Assembly (NCBI GenBank): GCA_029817715.1
Contig: JARUPY010000538.1
Span: 5,084,001-5,148,000 of the forward strand
Reading direction: 5' to 3'
Origin: Melastoma dodecandrum
Taxonomy: Eukaryota > Streptophyta > Magnoliopsida > Myrtales > Melastomataceae
Length of the DNA: 64,000 nt
The notes under the pieces were generated by a model, which saw only the letters and a program-made list of their open reading frames with translations, had not been told where the DNA came from and did no database searches. Positions 1-10,073 of the stretch are shown in pieces. The first letter of the stretch is position 1. Each line of letters begins with the position of its first letter. Position numbers and translations under genes: made by a program.

Positions 1-1
1 G

Positions 2-988
2 TGGCCAACAATGGTAAAGGATTGTATGGAATATGCAAAGAAGTGTAAAGCATGTCAATTTCACGCTAACTTCATTCATCAATCACCCGAGCCACTTCAT
101 TCAACTGTAGCATCTTGGCCATTTGAAGCCTGGGGGTTAGATGTTGTAGGACCCATAACTCCTAAATCGTCAGGGGGCCATTCATATATCCTAGCAGCGA
201 CGGACTATTTCTCAAAATGGGCAGAAGCTGCATCCTTTCTGGAAGTGAAGAAGGAGACTGTGATAACCTTCATCAAGAATAATATCATTTTTCGTTATGG
301 CGTGCCTCGCTATATCATTACTGATAATGGCCGGAATTTCTCTAATAAGGCCATGGATAAATTTTGCGAGCAATTTGGTTTCAAACAATATAACTCTTCC
401 ATGTATTATGCGGCCGCAAACGGGTTGGCAGAAGCATTCAATAAGACGCTGTGCAATCTCCTAAAGAAGGTGGTCGATAAAGCTAGAAGAGATTGGAATG
501 AACGAGTCGGAGAAGCTTTATGGGCGTATCGTACGACGTACAGAACTGCAACTCAAATGACGCCATACTCATTGGTCTACGGTGTTGAAGCGGTCCTTCC
601 ACTTGAACAACAAATACCGTCGCTGAGAATAGCCATACAAGAGGGACTTTGTCAAGAGGATAATGCGCGACTACGCTTACAGGAACTAGAAGCTTTGGAT
701 GAGAAACGTCTTGAAGCCCAGCAGCGAATTGAATGCTATCAAGCAAGGATGTCAAAGTCTTTTAACAAGAAAGTGCGACCTCGCTCCTTTCAAGTAGGTG
801 ACCTTGTTTTGGCGGTGCGAAGACCCATAATCGTCACGCATAAGACCGGAAGCAAATTCACATCAAAGTGGGATGGCCCATACGTCGTCCAAGAAGCTTA
901 CACCGGGGGCGCCTACAAGATAGTTGATCAAGATGGAGTACGAGTCGGACCGATCAACGGAAAGTTCCTGAAGCGATATTATGCCTAA
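2..988 (+). CDS. Retrotransposon integrase, C-terminal part of pol (5' truncated by window edge)
   Basis: The frame is open from base 2, so the polyprotein starts upstream; the first in-window ATG at 11 is internal. Integrase inserts retrotransposon cDNA into the chromosome. Visible parts are the CxxC half of the HHCC zinc finger (CKAC), the DDE core with D in WGLDVVGP, D in ITDNG and E in NGLAEAFNK, and a GPY-like module (SKWDGPYVV) near residue 290. No chromodomain follows; the protein ends at KRYYA. The frame has no internal stop over 329 codons, which suggests a fairly young insertion although the antisense ORF of the same element is broken. Confidence 0.9.
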   Translation, partial: WPTMVKDCMEYAKKCKACQFHANFIHQSPEPLHSTVASWPFEAWGLDVVGPITPKSSGGHSYILAATDYFSKWAEAASFLEVKKETVITFIKNNIIFRYGVPRYIITDNGRNFSNKAMDKFCEQFGFKQYNSSMYYAAANGLAEAFNKTLCNLLKKVVDKARRDWNERVGEALWAYRTTYRTATQMTPYSLVYGVEAVLPLEQQIPSLRIAIQEGLCQEDNARLRLQELEALDEKRLEAQQRIECYQARMSKSFNKKVRPRSFQVGDLVLAVRRPIIVTHKTGSKFTSKWDGPYVVQEAYTGGAYKIVDQDGVRVGPINGKFLKRYYA

Positions 989-1048
989 AGAATAATGCTC
1001 CATGTCGCATGAGCCTAAACTGCACGACATTAAAAAAAAAATCATCAT

Positions 1049-1198
1049 GTAATACTCCTGGCCCCCACGAGTATAAACTGTGAACGGCTAAACAAAATGT
1101 AATACTCCTGGCCCGCATGAGTATAAATTGTGAACGGCTAAATAAAATGTAATACTCCTGGCCCGCATAAGTATAAACTGTGAACGGCTTAAAAAAAA
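1049..1198 (+). repeat. Three tandem copies of a ~50-bp unit
   Basis: Three near-identical units each start with taatactcctggccc, pass through agtataaa and end with gtgaacggct. A fourth, more diverged unit follows to about 1250 (gagtataagagatgaacgac). The array starts about 60 bp after the integrase stop, in the region between pol and 3' LTR. Confidence 0.85.
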
Positions 1199-1334
1199 TA
1201 TATTAAAGTCGTGGTTCTACGAGTATAAGAGATGAACGACTTTGAAAAGAAAGGACTTTTTATTCGAAGAAATGATAGTCCTACAAAGAAGGAAAGTCCT
1301 ATTCTGAGCCGAAACAAGCTAGAAGGGTGAAATC

Positions 1335-1995
1335 AAGCTTCCCAGGTAAATTGGACAATCTCTTCACGAGTCCTCTTTAGCTGCTCTCGAAGTTCATTGA
1401 AGGACAAAAGATCTTCATCACGGACTATCAAGGTATTCTTAAAAGCAGACATGGCCCTTTCAATCTTGATATGTCCTCATCTGCCTTCTTAGCGATGGCA
1501 ACAGTCTAGAGAATCCTCTAAGGTCGCTTTAGCCCCAATACAGTCAGACAATTGTTTTAACGGCGGCTAGTTATTCTTCTGTTATTGTCCCTTCAACGGT
1601 GGGCAATAGATCTGAATATTTTGTCGATCCTTGCATATATTCTTCCACCGAGGCATAGATAGGAGCCCATTCCAAATGCTCACTTTCATTGATGAGATCG
1701 AGAATATTCTCCAACTCCTCAGTAAGTGTGTGACCCTGACTAAAGGGAGTTTTGAAAATCTTCTCCTTGATGTCTTCCCATATATAAGCTCGAGAAGCCA
1801 CAGCTGGGTCACTCAAGTCAGGGTCGACAGAAGCGTCATCAACTTCTTTATTCCCTTCGAATTGAGCAATCCTTTCTGGAATTCGAGCTGCCATTGATGA
1901 TTATCCAGCAACTCCCAAAAATACCCTTCCCAACAAGATTCGCCAAATGTAAGCGAAGGTTTTGGCTCGGCATAGGACATCGTGGATGGAGACAA
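1335..1995 (-). pseudogene. Decayed antisense ORF inside the Tat element
   Basis: Read on the minus strand, a coding-like stretch starts at 1995 and changes frame near 1894. It runs open to 1571 (107 aa), then continues in pieces past several stops to about 1335, ending in a charged coiled-coil-like segment (ELREQLKRTREEI). It lies between the integrase and the polypurine tract, opposite to pol. Tat elements such as Grande are known to carry an additional antisense ORF here. I do not recognise a domain, so the match to that class is by position and orientation only. Confidence 0.45.
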
Positions 1996-2293
1996 TAAAG
2001 ACCAGGCCTTGAGGCGATAAGAATCATATGGATCTCCTTCGATCAGTGTTGGATATCAAGCTTGATGTGCGGAGCACAATGGCCCATTTTGGATGGAAGA
2101 CATGGTAACTTCAGCGTATCTTCTTCTTGTGGGTTATCGTCCTTCACAAGACACAGATACCGTTGTCTCCTTGAAATAAACCACGGTTCTGATTTGTGAA
2201 ATACACATCATGTGTCTTACGGATCCCACTCCAATATTTACGTACTTTAATTCTAATCTCTCTGCAATATATATACGCATACGAGATACGAAT

Positions 2294-2306
2294 TAAAGTG
2301 GGGGCA
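2294..2306 (+). promoter_or_regulatory. Polypurine tract of the Tat element
   Basis: AAAGTGGGGGCA lies directly before the LTR start TGTAGACATT. A purine-rich tract ending two bases before TG is the usual plus-strand priming site. Confidence 0.8.
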
Positions 2307-2696
2307 TTTGTAGACATTGAAATTTTATTGATGTCAAAATAATGTCATTCGGCCCAAACCATATATTATGGCTGAATATGATTGATTGTCTTTATATTAT
2401 AAGACATCACGATGTGAAATATTTTTCACTTATATCTTAGTGTAAATATAATACACGGGCCTGATATTATAAAAAAGTTCAAGCCCAACCCATTTATTAT
2501 TGGGTTTTAAAATTATGGCTCAGCCCATATGCTAGCCCAATTCAGCCTAACCCAATTATAAAATGATCTGGGCTTAGCCCATATATCGGCCCATTCAAAC
2601 ATCGGTCCAATCCAAATGTCGGCCCAATATGGCCTTTAAGCCCATGACTCTTTGTCCCACATCGGAAAGAGAGGGCACCCAAGGGTCCTTCAACTC

Positions 2697-2707
2697 CTAT
2701 ATAAAGG
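2697..2707 (+). promoter_or_regulatory. LTR TATA box
   Basis: CTATATAAAGG lies about 390 bp into the LTR, in good TATA context and followed by a pyrimidine-rich stretch (ctctcttctctcttattctc) suited to transcription start. It would drive genomic RNA of the element. Confidence 0.65.
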
Positions 2708-2835
2708 GAGTCTCACCCCTCTCATGAAGACACAAAAAATTCTCTCTTCTCTCTTATTCTCTTAAGCCCCATTGGGTTATAAACACATTCTAGTTATTTT
2801 TTTGAAGACCCCTCAGTGGGTGGTGCGGCGCGGCG

Positions 2836-3256
2836 AAGACCCTTCTGCGGGTAGTGCAGCGAAGGCCCCTCCGCGGGTAGTGCGGCGAAGGCCCCTCTTG
2901 GGGGTATATCTCCGAAGGCCCCTCTTGCGGGTTTATCTCCGAAGGCCCCTTTTGCGGGTTTATCTCCGAAGGCCCCTCTTGCAGGTTTATCTTCGAAGGT
3001 CCCTCTTGCGGGTTTATCTCCGAAGGCCCCTTTTGCGGGTTTATTTCCGAAGGCCCCTCTAACGGGTTTATCTCCGAAGGCCCCTCTTGCGGGTATATCT
3101 CCGAAGGCCCCTCTTGCCTCTTGCGGGTTTATCTCCGAAAGCTCCCTCTAGCGGGTTTATCTCCGAAGGTCCCTCTGCGGGTACATCTCCGAAGGCCTCA
3201 TAGCGGGTTTATCTCCGAAGGCTCCTCTGCGGGTTTATCTCTAAAGGTCCCATAGC
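2836..3256 (+). repeat. 27-bp minisatellite within the LTR (about 15 units)
   Basis: Units of the form gaaggcccctcttgcgggtt + tatctcc repeat head to tail with few changes; some units are 26 or 28 bp, and one carries a small internal duplication near 3115. Because 27 is a multiple of three, the array stays open on the plus strand as a 9-residue repeat (RRPLLRVYL). It sits just downstream of the LTR TATA box, so it would be in the transcript leader. Confidence 0.9.
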
Positions 3257-5591
3257 AGGACGACGAGATTCTCATGGTGGTATATTATCCTTGGAGTTAC
3301 ATTTTCCCAGCGGTCATATTCTACACACAACAATATTTTTCCCGACGGCGGCTATATTTCTCTGTCGACAACAACTCTCCCTCAAGTTTTGTTGGATAAA
3401 ATCCACAGGCCTCGATAACTTCAAGAGTGAGGAGCTCCTTCGGTAGCGAAGTTCTCGAGCATCTTTTCCTCACCCGATCAATGACTAAGTGCTGCCAAGA
3501 TCAAGATCAAATTCAAGCCTGAAGATCAAGTTCAAGCTTTCAAGATCAAGATCAAGCTTCAGCAGCCTGGTGTTCTTCGCCATCTCCAGAAGACTCCAGA
3601 TCAAGCGTCATCTCCTGAAGACTTTCCAGATCAAGCTTATAAAGCCCTGGTGATCTTCGCCACTTCTGAAGACCCGCCGGATCAAGTTCTGTACCTCCAG
3701 CATCTTCATCAACATACATTCCTGAAGCTCCAACGGATATTCGCCAGAGCATCAACCCTTCCAAACTTCGGACACTTTATGAGTATAGAATCAGAGGACT
3801 CACGTGCTTCGTCGTGACTAGAGATTGAACCCGCTTTTTTTTTTAATACGACAATTTGTACGTTGCTTCCGGTTTATATATAGACCGTGAGATTTTTACG
3901 TCAACAACATAATTGAACTTAGAATAAGAAGAAAACTATTAGGCCGCTTGGGCGAAGTTTATCTTTACTGTTCGAAGAGAATCTGGGTACGGGTCAAGAG
4001 GATGAGACCACCTACAGATTCAATCACCAGATCGAGAACTTTTGAGTTGGGCGGGCACATTGGCGTTTAACAGGCCTCTACCGAGGAAGTTGACGACAAT
4101 CGACCGATGAGATGAGAATCCAAACTGCTAAGACACAAGTTGTGCGAACTGATGGAGGACGTGAAGCCTTCAACGTCACATTCTTGTCAAAAGTCCAAGC
4201 AAATCGAGGACAACTAAAGGGACACGATCTTGAATACAGACCATGATGACGGATTAATGTATTGTAGTTAGAAGGTGATGTTCTTAAGTGCACATAAGAT
4301 CTATAATGTGCAATAGTTACGAGTACTTTAGCATTCTTAGTATTAATTGTCCGTAGTAATATAAATAGTGATGTATTATACATTTAAAAGATATTCATCA
4401 ACATCATAGTCATACAGTCACCTGTTCGTTGGACCTTGTTTTGGAGTTAGTTTGCAACCATATGACATCAGCGAATAGCATGAGTCTCCTTATCCCCTCT
4501 GAATTCCGTTATTGCTTTACCGCCACTTGTTTCGGACGTCACGTGAGCCCTTTTTTGATAATTAGCCTTGGAAATGTTCTTGTTCCCATCGTTGGTATCA
4601 GACGTGCACGCATTCTCTCCTTCGGCAAGAATGTGAATCATCCCCATCCCATTCTCATGACCGATTATGGAGTTCAACGTCAATATCCTTGGAAACACGG
4701 ATAGCATCATATGCTCATCTTCTCTCCTTGACACCTTCTTCACCCCATACACGTTCTGGCCAAACGCATATCACCAACCTTTGTGGATAAATCAACTGGC
4801 AACCACGTTTACGCGATCCACAATGCATAGCGGGTCACCCTCTAGGAAACGGTCCGCGTGGGGTTTCCCCAGAGTAAGAGCAGCTTTGTCTCGAGGTCAG
4901 CAGCACATTCCGCGCCGGAGCTAGCCCAAAAGCAAGGACAAGAAGGGGAAGAAGAATGGGGAGTGAAGCAGCCGGCGATGATCTTCCAAAGACTGACCCT
5001 CCTCCCCATTTTGGAACCCAAAACCTAGGAATAATGGACTGATCTGGTTAAGGAGGTGGGAAGGGAAGAAACAGATGGGGACGTGGATTTTTGTGTCCCA
5101 ATAATTCACGTGATGAAACAGGGAATGGATATGGAGAATCGTAAAAGTTCAAAATCCGAGTCAAAACATATGAAAAGGAGAGAGAGACTCCTAGACGTCG
5201 CTTCCTTCCATCCATTGCCTGTGAGAAAGATGACAAACAGGGGTGGACTGTCAATTTTCATTATTTTTTTTTTTATGGGGAATGATGATGGTGACGATGA
5301 GGATGACGGGGGAAGCCTCGTCCTCATCTCCAAATGATTCCTACTCGTCGGAAAACAAACACGGGGGATGTGGACAAAAACGATGCTTAGGAGCCTCCCC
5401 CTGAAAGGCCATGAGAAGACATGTCATGCTCTGAAAAGCAACGAACGACAGTTCTCAATCGTTAGTGTTTAGTTTTTAGTAAGTCGATCAAAGAAGAGAC
5501 TCAGACGAGGCTAAAATGCCTCGAACGGTAATTTACGTGGATGTAAAAAAAAATGTAAAATTAGTAATAATGTACAAATAATCGGCCTAAA

Positions 5592-5862
5592 TTAGTAATT
5601 GGGTACGAGCTTTTTGTACTAGGCCCATCGGGATTAGTAATACATTATACGACGTTTTGAACAATATTTTCGTCGTATAATCTACAACAAAACAATTAGT
5701 AATCGGGTATGGATTTTTTGTACTACGCCCATCGGGCTAAGTAATACATTATACATGTACGACGTTTGAACAGTATTTTTGTTATATAATGTACGACGCA
5801 TTAAGATAGTACATTGTATATTGTACAACGAAAACACGGTTCAAACGTCGTACAATGTATAA
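5592..5862. repeat. Direct ~100-bp duplication with inverted arm
   Basis: A ~95-bp unit starting attagtaattgggtacg (5592) recurs at about 5695 with small changes; both pass through cccatcggg, taatacattata and a cgacgtttgaac-like core. A third, inverted copy of the core (ggttcaaacgtcgtacaatg) follows at about 5837. The combination of direct repeat plus inverted arm resembles a small non-autonomous transposon end. Confidence 0.6.
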
Positions 5863-7054
5863 CGCATGGGATCCATCACTAATCAATTTTTTAATTGTGA
5901 CCTTGAAGTTCACCACAGAGGCTGTTCGTGTTGCCTGCATCTACACCCCATCATTTATTTCATTGAGAGCTGCTTAGATTTCCACTCACCAATGGATGTC
6001 AGGTTTGTGAGTAGGGTTCTTGATTTAGGTTCGATCATTCATTCATGAAGGGGTTGGTGTTGGGTGTAGCAAGGAGTAAAGCAGAATAAAGGAAGTGCAA
6101 GATTCAGGGGTGGGTTGACACCGGCAACCGGCAGGGAAGAGCTTCAACCCTCTCAAACTGAAACCGGAAACACTGATTCCCAACACTCTCGTAGGATTTC
6201 TTAGATTAACCCTTATTAACCAACACTACAATCGTACAAAGCTCTAAAGCATGTCTAAGGTCTCCGGCTTTACTAGCACCACATTTCTTCAGGAATACAT
6301 GAGAATTGGATCAATTCGGGAATTTACTCCGTGCAATTTTTTCAAATAAAAAAATTATATTTTTAATTTACAATCTAAAGTCACACATCAGAAACGAAAC
6401 TAGCGAGTATATAATTCCAGCCGCTACTTCATCTATCGCCAATGAATTTTAGAATGGAAATTATACACTGAACTTGGTATTTGGGTCGGTCCGACTAATA
6501 TTGTATCACAGCCTGGTTTAGCCCAATAACAATAATTAAGATACCCTCGCGGGTTTGAGGGGATGTAACCCAAAAATTCTACATCGCAAAGAAAAATGAA
6601 TCTAACATAGTATATAATTGTAGTATTACTAACACATTACATGAAAAAAAAAGAAAAAAAGTATAAATGTATGATCTTGAAAGATGAATATCACGCTATA
6701 CATGCAAAGAAACCGTTAGTTAACTTAAAAATTACTCCAAATAATGTATGCTCGAAATCAAAATTGCATACTGCACTAATTAATATCGTATGCCCACTCT
6801 TTCTTCTTCAAGTAATCTAATCCATCCGAAGAAGTGTAGGGAAACCATAATGAAAAGTAATCACATGTTATCAGTAGGGCCGGGACGGGATTACATTTAT
6901 GCTACAACACGTGAAGTAAATCTTTTTCTACATGTCCACCACTAGTACGTTGTTCGTGAAAAATAAAACAAATTTTCTTTTCGGCATATGAAGAAAAGCC
7001 ACTAGGAATGCTACCTCATATGATTCGGACATACTTTTTTATGAGTACTAATGT

Positions 7055-7246
7055 TGACGAGTTTTAAAAACTCTAATCTTTAAAATATAGTCTTTAAATT
7101 CCTAAAATATAGTCTTTAAGACGGGATTTTAAAACCAGCCTATAATTTTAGAAATATGACGAGTTTTAAAAACTCGCTTATACCTTAACATTTCCATAAA
7201 AATTTTTCAAATACGTGGATGTGGTGTCAAAAACCACACCCACGTA
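7055..7246. repeat. Palindromes and a hairpin beside the EPRV edge
   Basis: The palindrome cgagttttaaaaactc occurs at about 7058 and, as cgagttttaaaaactcg, at about 7160. At 7213-7246 a 13-bp stem (acgtggatgtggt / accacacccacgt, one mismatch) encloses a 7-base loop. All lie within 400 bp of the left EPRV edge, outside it. Confidence 0.6.
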
Positions 7247-7460
7247 CCTTAACAAAAACCGGTGCTTTTTGTTGTTTAGGGTGACGGGCCCTTTGACTCC
7301 CCCTTTACCTAGCTATGATATGTGTGAGAAATGTTCATTTTTACCGTGGTCCTACAAATTATTTTGTCCTTTATCTTTGTAAGTTTTATAATTCCTATTC
7401 TATGGTTGTTTTTCTTTTCAATTTAATCCCTCAAGTCAAAATTAGAAAATTTTCCTAAGC

Positions 7461-7473
7461 GGCTCTTATACCA
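7461..7473 (-). promoter_or_regulatory. EPRV copy 1 primer-binding site
   Basis: On the minus strand TGGTATAAGAGCC matches the family's initiator tRNA-Met site (TGGTATCAGAGC type) with one difference. It is 22 bp after the small coiled-coil ORF. The same site in copy 2 is 94 bp after it, so copy 1 has lost about 70 bp in between. Confidence 0.75.
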
Positions 7474-7495
7474 ATTAAACACGCAGGATACGAAC

Positions 7496-7804
7496 TTAGG
7501 AAGTTTTCTCTAATTGTCTTTGTCGCCGGCGTTCTGCCAACCTCAAATACCCTTTAGAGTATCTTGAACTAGCCATGAATCCCAAACTAGACTTACCTTC
7601 AAGGAATAATTCCTCAAATTCACTCTGAATCAGAGTAAGTTTTTCTAATTTCTTAGAATAACTTTCTACAAGCCTTGATAATTGAGTTATCTGGGCTGAT
7701 AGAGTTTCCAAACGATCCACTACGGTATTCAAAAGTCCAGTAGTAGAATCCTTGCTAACCCCGTGATCCAAATGGAGCAATTATGGGTTTGGACACTTAA
7801 TCAT
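7496..7804 (-). pseudogene. EPRV copy 1 small coiled-coil ORF
   Basis: This is the homolog of the intact ORF at 50935-51237. The start equivalent is at 7804, and one nonsense codon falls about eight codons in. The rest is open to the common C-terminus RRRQRQLEKTS. Heptad-like leucines (LETLSAQITQLSRL) predict a coiled coil. Position between promoter and primer-binding site is the same in both copies. Function is unknown; small coiled-coil proteins of other caulimovirids bind virions, which is only an analogy. Confidence 0.7.
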
Positions 7805-8035
7805 ATAAATGACTCGTGCTCTTGCACTACTTTAATTAAGTTTTCTTAATTAAAACCTTTTTTCAAGACAGAAAGAACCACATAAACAACATAAAAATAG
7901 AATATGTTTATCATACCTTACTCAGATGGATAGCTCTAAGGGTTCACCAAGCTTCCACAACTTCCGAGAGTCAAGAGTTCCTCACTTGAATGCAGAGGCT
8001 CTTCTGTGTCATCTCGAATTCCCTTACCTTGAGGC

Positions 8036-8045
8036 GCTTATATAG
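8036..8045 (-). promoter_or_regulatory. EPRV copy 1 TATA box
   Basis: Minus strand CTATATAAGC sits at the position of the CTATAAAAGG box of copy 2, about 230 bp before the coiled-coil ORF. It corresponds to the pregenomic RNA promoter of the family. Confidence 0.65.
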
Positions 8046-8434
8046 ACACTCCTCCTCCCTAGCAAGGTTTCAGCCCAAGCCCTATCCTTCCAGGTTTCGA
8101 TTCACCAATCTAACCTTCTGTTGGACTTAACCAATTTTTATTTTTTGGTTAATTCTAACAATCTTACTCTTGATCCCTTAAGGTATTTTGGAGACAGATC
8201 AAAGAACTCAAACTCATAGAGATGTGAGATAAGGTTCTCTATTTAGATCACCTCCCCAAATAAGGTTGAGGGTTGTGAAATATATACACAAAAGAAGTTG
8301 GTGTCTTTCCTCTGTTTGCCAGCTCAAAAGTAACAGGAATCTAAATTATTGAAAAACTGCAAAAGTTAGGTGATGGTCCTAGTGACCGACAAAAATGTCT
8401 AATATAACTTTATACATCTTTCTTCTCCAGTCTA

Positions 8435-10073
8435 CATTATTGTCTTATCCTGGTTCCTTCATTATTGGCGCCGGATGTCTCACCAATTTCTTTTTCAGAG
8501 AGTACGCGCTGTTGTTGATTTTCTTCCTGAATTCGTTAGGCTATCTCTTCATCTTGTTCAAATCGCTGAGCTAATGATTTATCTGTGTAATCAGTGATTT
8601 TTCTCCAGACTTCAAATGTATCAGTCCAGAGGCATAACTTAGAGTTTTCTCTCTTCCAGAACCTATCCAGAAGATCTAAAACTCTGTCCCATCCTCGTTC
8701 TCCAACTTATTCATCTGCATAGCTTAAATAAGAACGGAGGATCGTAACGGTTGTCATCCCGTCACTGAGCACGTAATACTTCTCCTTTTGGGCGAATATA
8801 TGCTCCAGCACATCCTTCAAGAACTCAACCTTTATGACTTTTCTTACGGTTTTATCCTTGTAATACTCCCGCCAAAACCTCAATGATCAAGGTCCTGTCG
8901 TTGAGGTTCTATGAGATGTCTACTTTCACTATGATGGATGTCCCAAACTTGCATATTGGGAAGAATTACTTTTCTCATCTTTTCATATTCATCTTCCTCC
9001 ATCATAGTGCTAGTAATCAATGTTGTGGCATACTTTGGTCAGTATCCCAGGCATCCGAGTATAAACTTTACCAGATGGGGCAGTGGCTCGATCTGTTCTT
9101 GTTCTGAACGATCAATCTCTAGAATATCCACAAACCCTACATATAAATATGGTAAAGCTACTCCCACCATTCCCGAATTAATCCTCAGGGACGACCACTT
9201 CTCCGATATCCAATGTAGATATGGGCGAAGTACAGAGTTCTCATCGAGTGAGGATTCTCTCATATCCACCACTACCCTTGGGGTCTCTAATTCTTTGACC
9301 TTATAAGGTAATATGGACATTGCGGTGGTGAGAATCTGTTGTCTATCCCTTATGGTGTTGGACATCTCTTCTCCATCTGAAGCCTTATATAGTAGCTTAG
9401 ACTCCAGATCTTTGATATACTCTATTGCTTTTACTGCAAAAAACTCAATCTGGCACTTATAATTGTTTTTGACGCCACTCATGGGTCCTTCACAGACAAT
9501 AGTTGCATCCCAAGATAGGGATCCATCTTTAAAAGAGTCTAAATCAAAATACCAGGATTCTTCTGAACCCTCATGACCTCTGCCATCGTGAGCATGCTCA
9601 CCAAATTCTTTAACCGAATCTCTTTTAGGAATTGCTTCCTCAAGGTTTTCCTTAGCTTCAGGATTACCTTCTTCGAGCATGTCTATTATTTTATAATTAA
9701 AATACTCGTCATACTCCATTTCTGCAGTCTCATTAGGTTTTTCATTCTGAATTGGTTCACTTATGAAGGCTTTGAATTCTGCCTCCTCTCGAGCATACTC
9801 AGCTTCAACCTGCTCTTTCTCCTCCTTTCGTTTTGGAGGAGACTCTTATAGGATTTGACAGCTTGGTTTATTGAGATGTTCTACTCTTTTGCCGGTGATT
9901 TCGGCAGTAATTGAACTGTTCCGTGGTTTATGGGTACCACCAAGGCTCTTCAACCTTTCTCTCCTTTACTGGAGCGTCCTTCTCAGGACCAGAGGACTTA
10001 AGTTGATTTGCTTTCTTCTTCTCTTGGCTTTTCCTTGAGAATCAGCCTGAGCTTCTTCCTTCAGATCTGCCAT
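8435..10073 (-). pseudogene. EPRV copy 1 transactivator-position ORF, broken
   Basis: This region aligns with the long ORF at 48718-50328. The largest open piece is 9039-9719 (226 aa), which includes the shared stretches YLHWISEKW and PYLYVGFVDILEIDRSE; the remaining parts are split by frameshifts and stops. Assignment to the transactivator/viroplasmin slot follows from its place after RNase H and before the promoter. I do not see a clear viroplasmin motif, so the function is tentative. Confidence 0.55.

Larger units (their letters stand above)
1..3906 (+). mobile_element. Right part of a Tat-lineage Ty3/gypsy LTR retrotransposon
   Basis: The element enters from the left edge of the window. 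In order it shows the integrase C-terminal part, a non-coding stretch with 50-bp tandem repeats, a decayed antisense ORF, a polypurine tract (2294-2306) and a 3' LTR running from TG at 2309 to CA at 3906. The integrase lacks a chromodomain, and a long region separates it from the LTR. Both traits, plus an antisense extra ORF, are known from Tat/Ogre/Retand-type elements. The 5' LTR, gag and most of pol lie outside, so the target-site duplication cannot be checked. The 5 bp after the LTR are ACATA. Lineage is inferred from architecture. Confidence 0.85.
2309..3906 (+). repeat. 3' LTR of the Tat element (~1.6 kb)
   Basis: The left edge is set by the polypurine tract and TGTAGACATTG. The right edge is set by ...TTTTACGTCAACA, giving canonical TG...CA ends. 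It contains a TATA box at 2697 and a long 27-bp minisatellite downstream of it. The right edge is inferred from the terminal CA because the partner LTR is outside the window. Confidence 0.7.
3907..7429. other. Intergenic, no recognised gene
   Basis: Short ORFs occur on both strands around 4430-5340. One minus-strand frame (4468-4752) has gene-like composition, but I recognise no domain and it has no supporting neighbours. From about 5460 the DNA is AT-rich with tandem, inverted and palindromic repeats (listed separately). No tRNA or coding exon was found. Confidence 0.5.

Noticed and set aside
2772..3062. 96-aa open frame of RRPLLRVYL repeats as a gene
   Set aside because: It is explained by the 27-bp minisatellite having a length divisible by three; no start context or conserved domain.
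2836..3256. CRISPR-like array
   Set aside because: Units are contiguous with no unique spacers, and the host is a plant; it is a tandem minisatellite in an LTR.
4468..4752. Minus-strand 94-aa frame as a real gene
   Set aside because: No recognised motif, no extension by plausible splice sites, and a similar frame occurs on the opposite strand.
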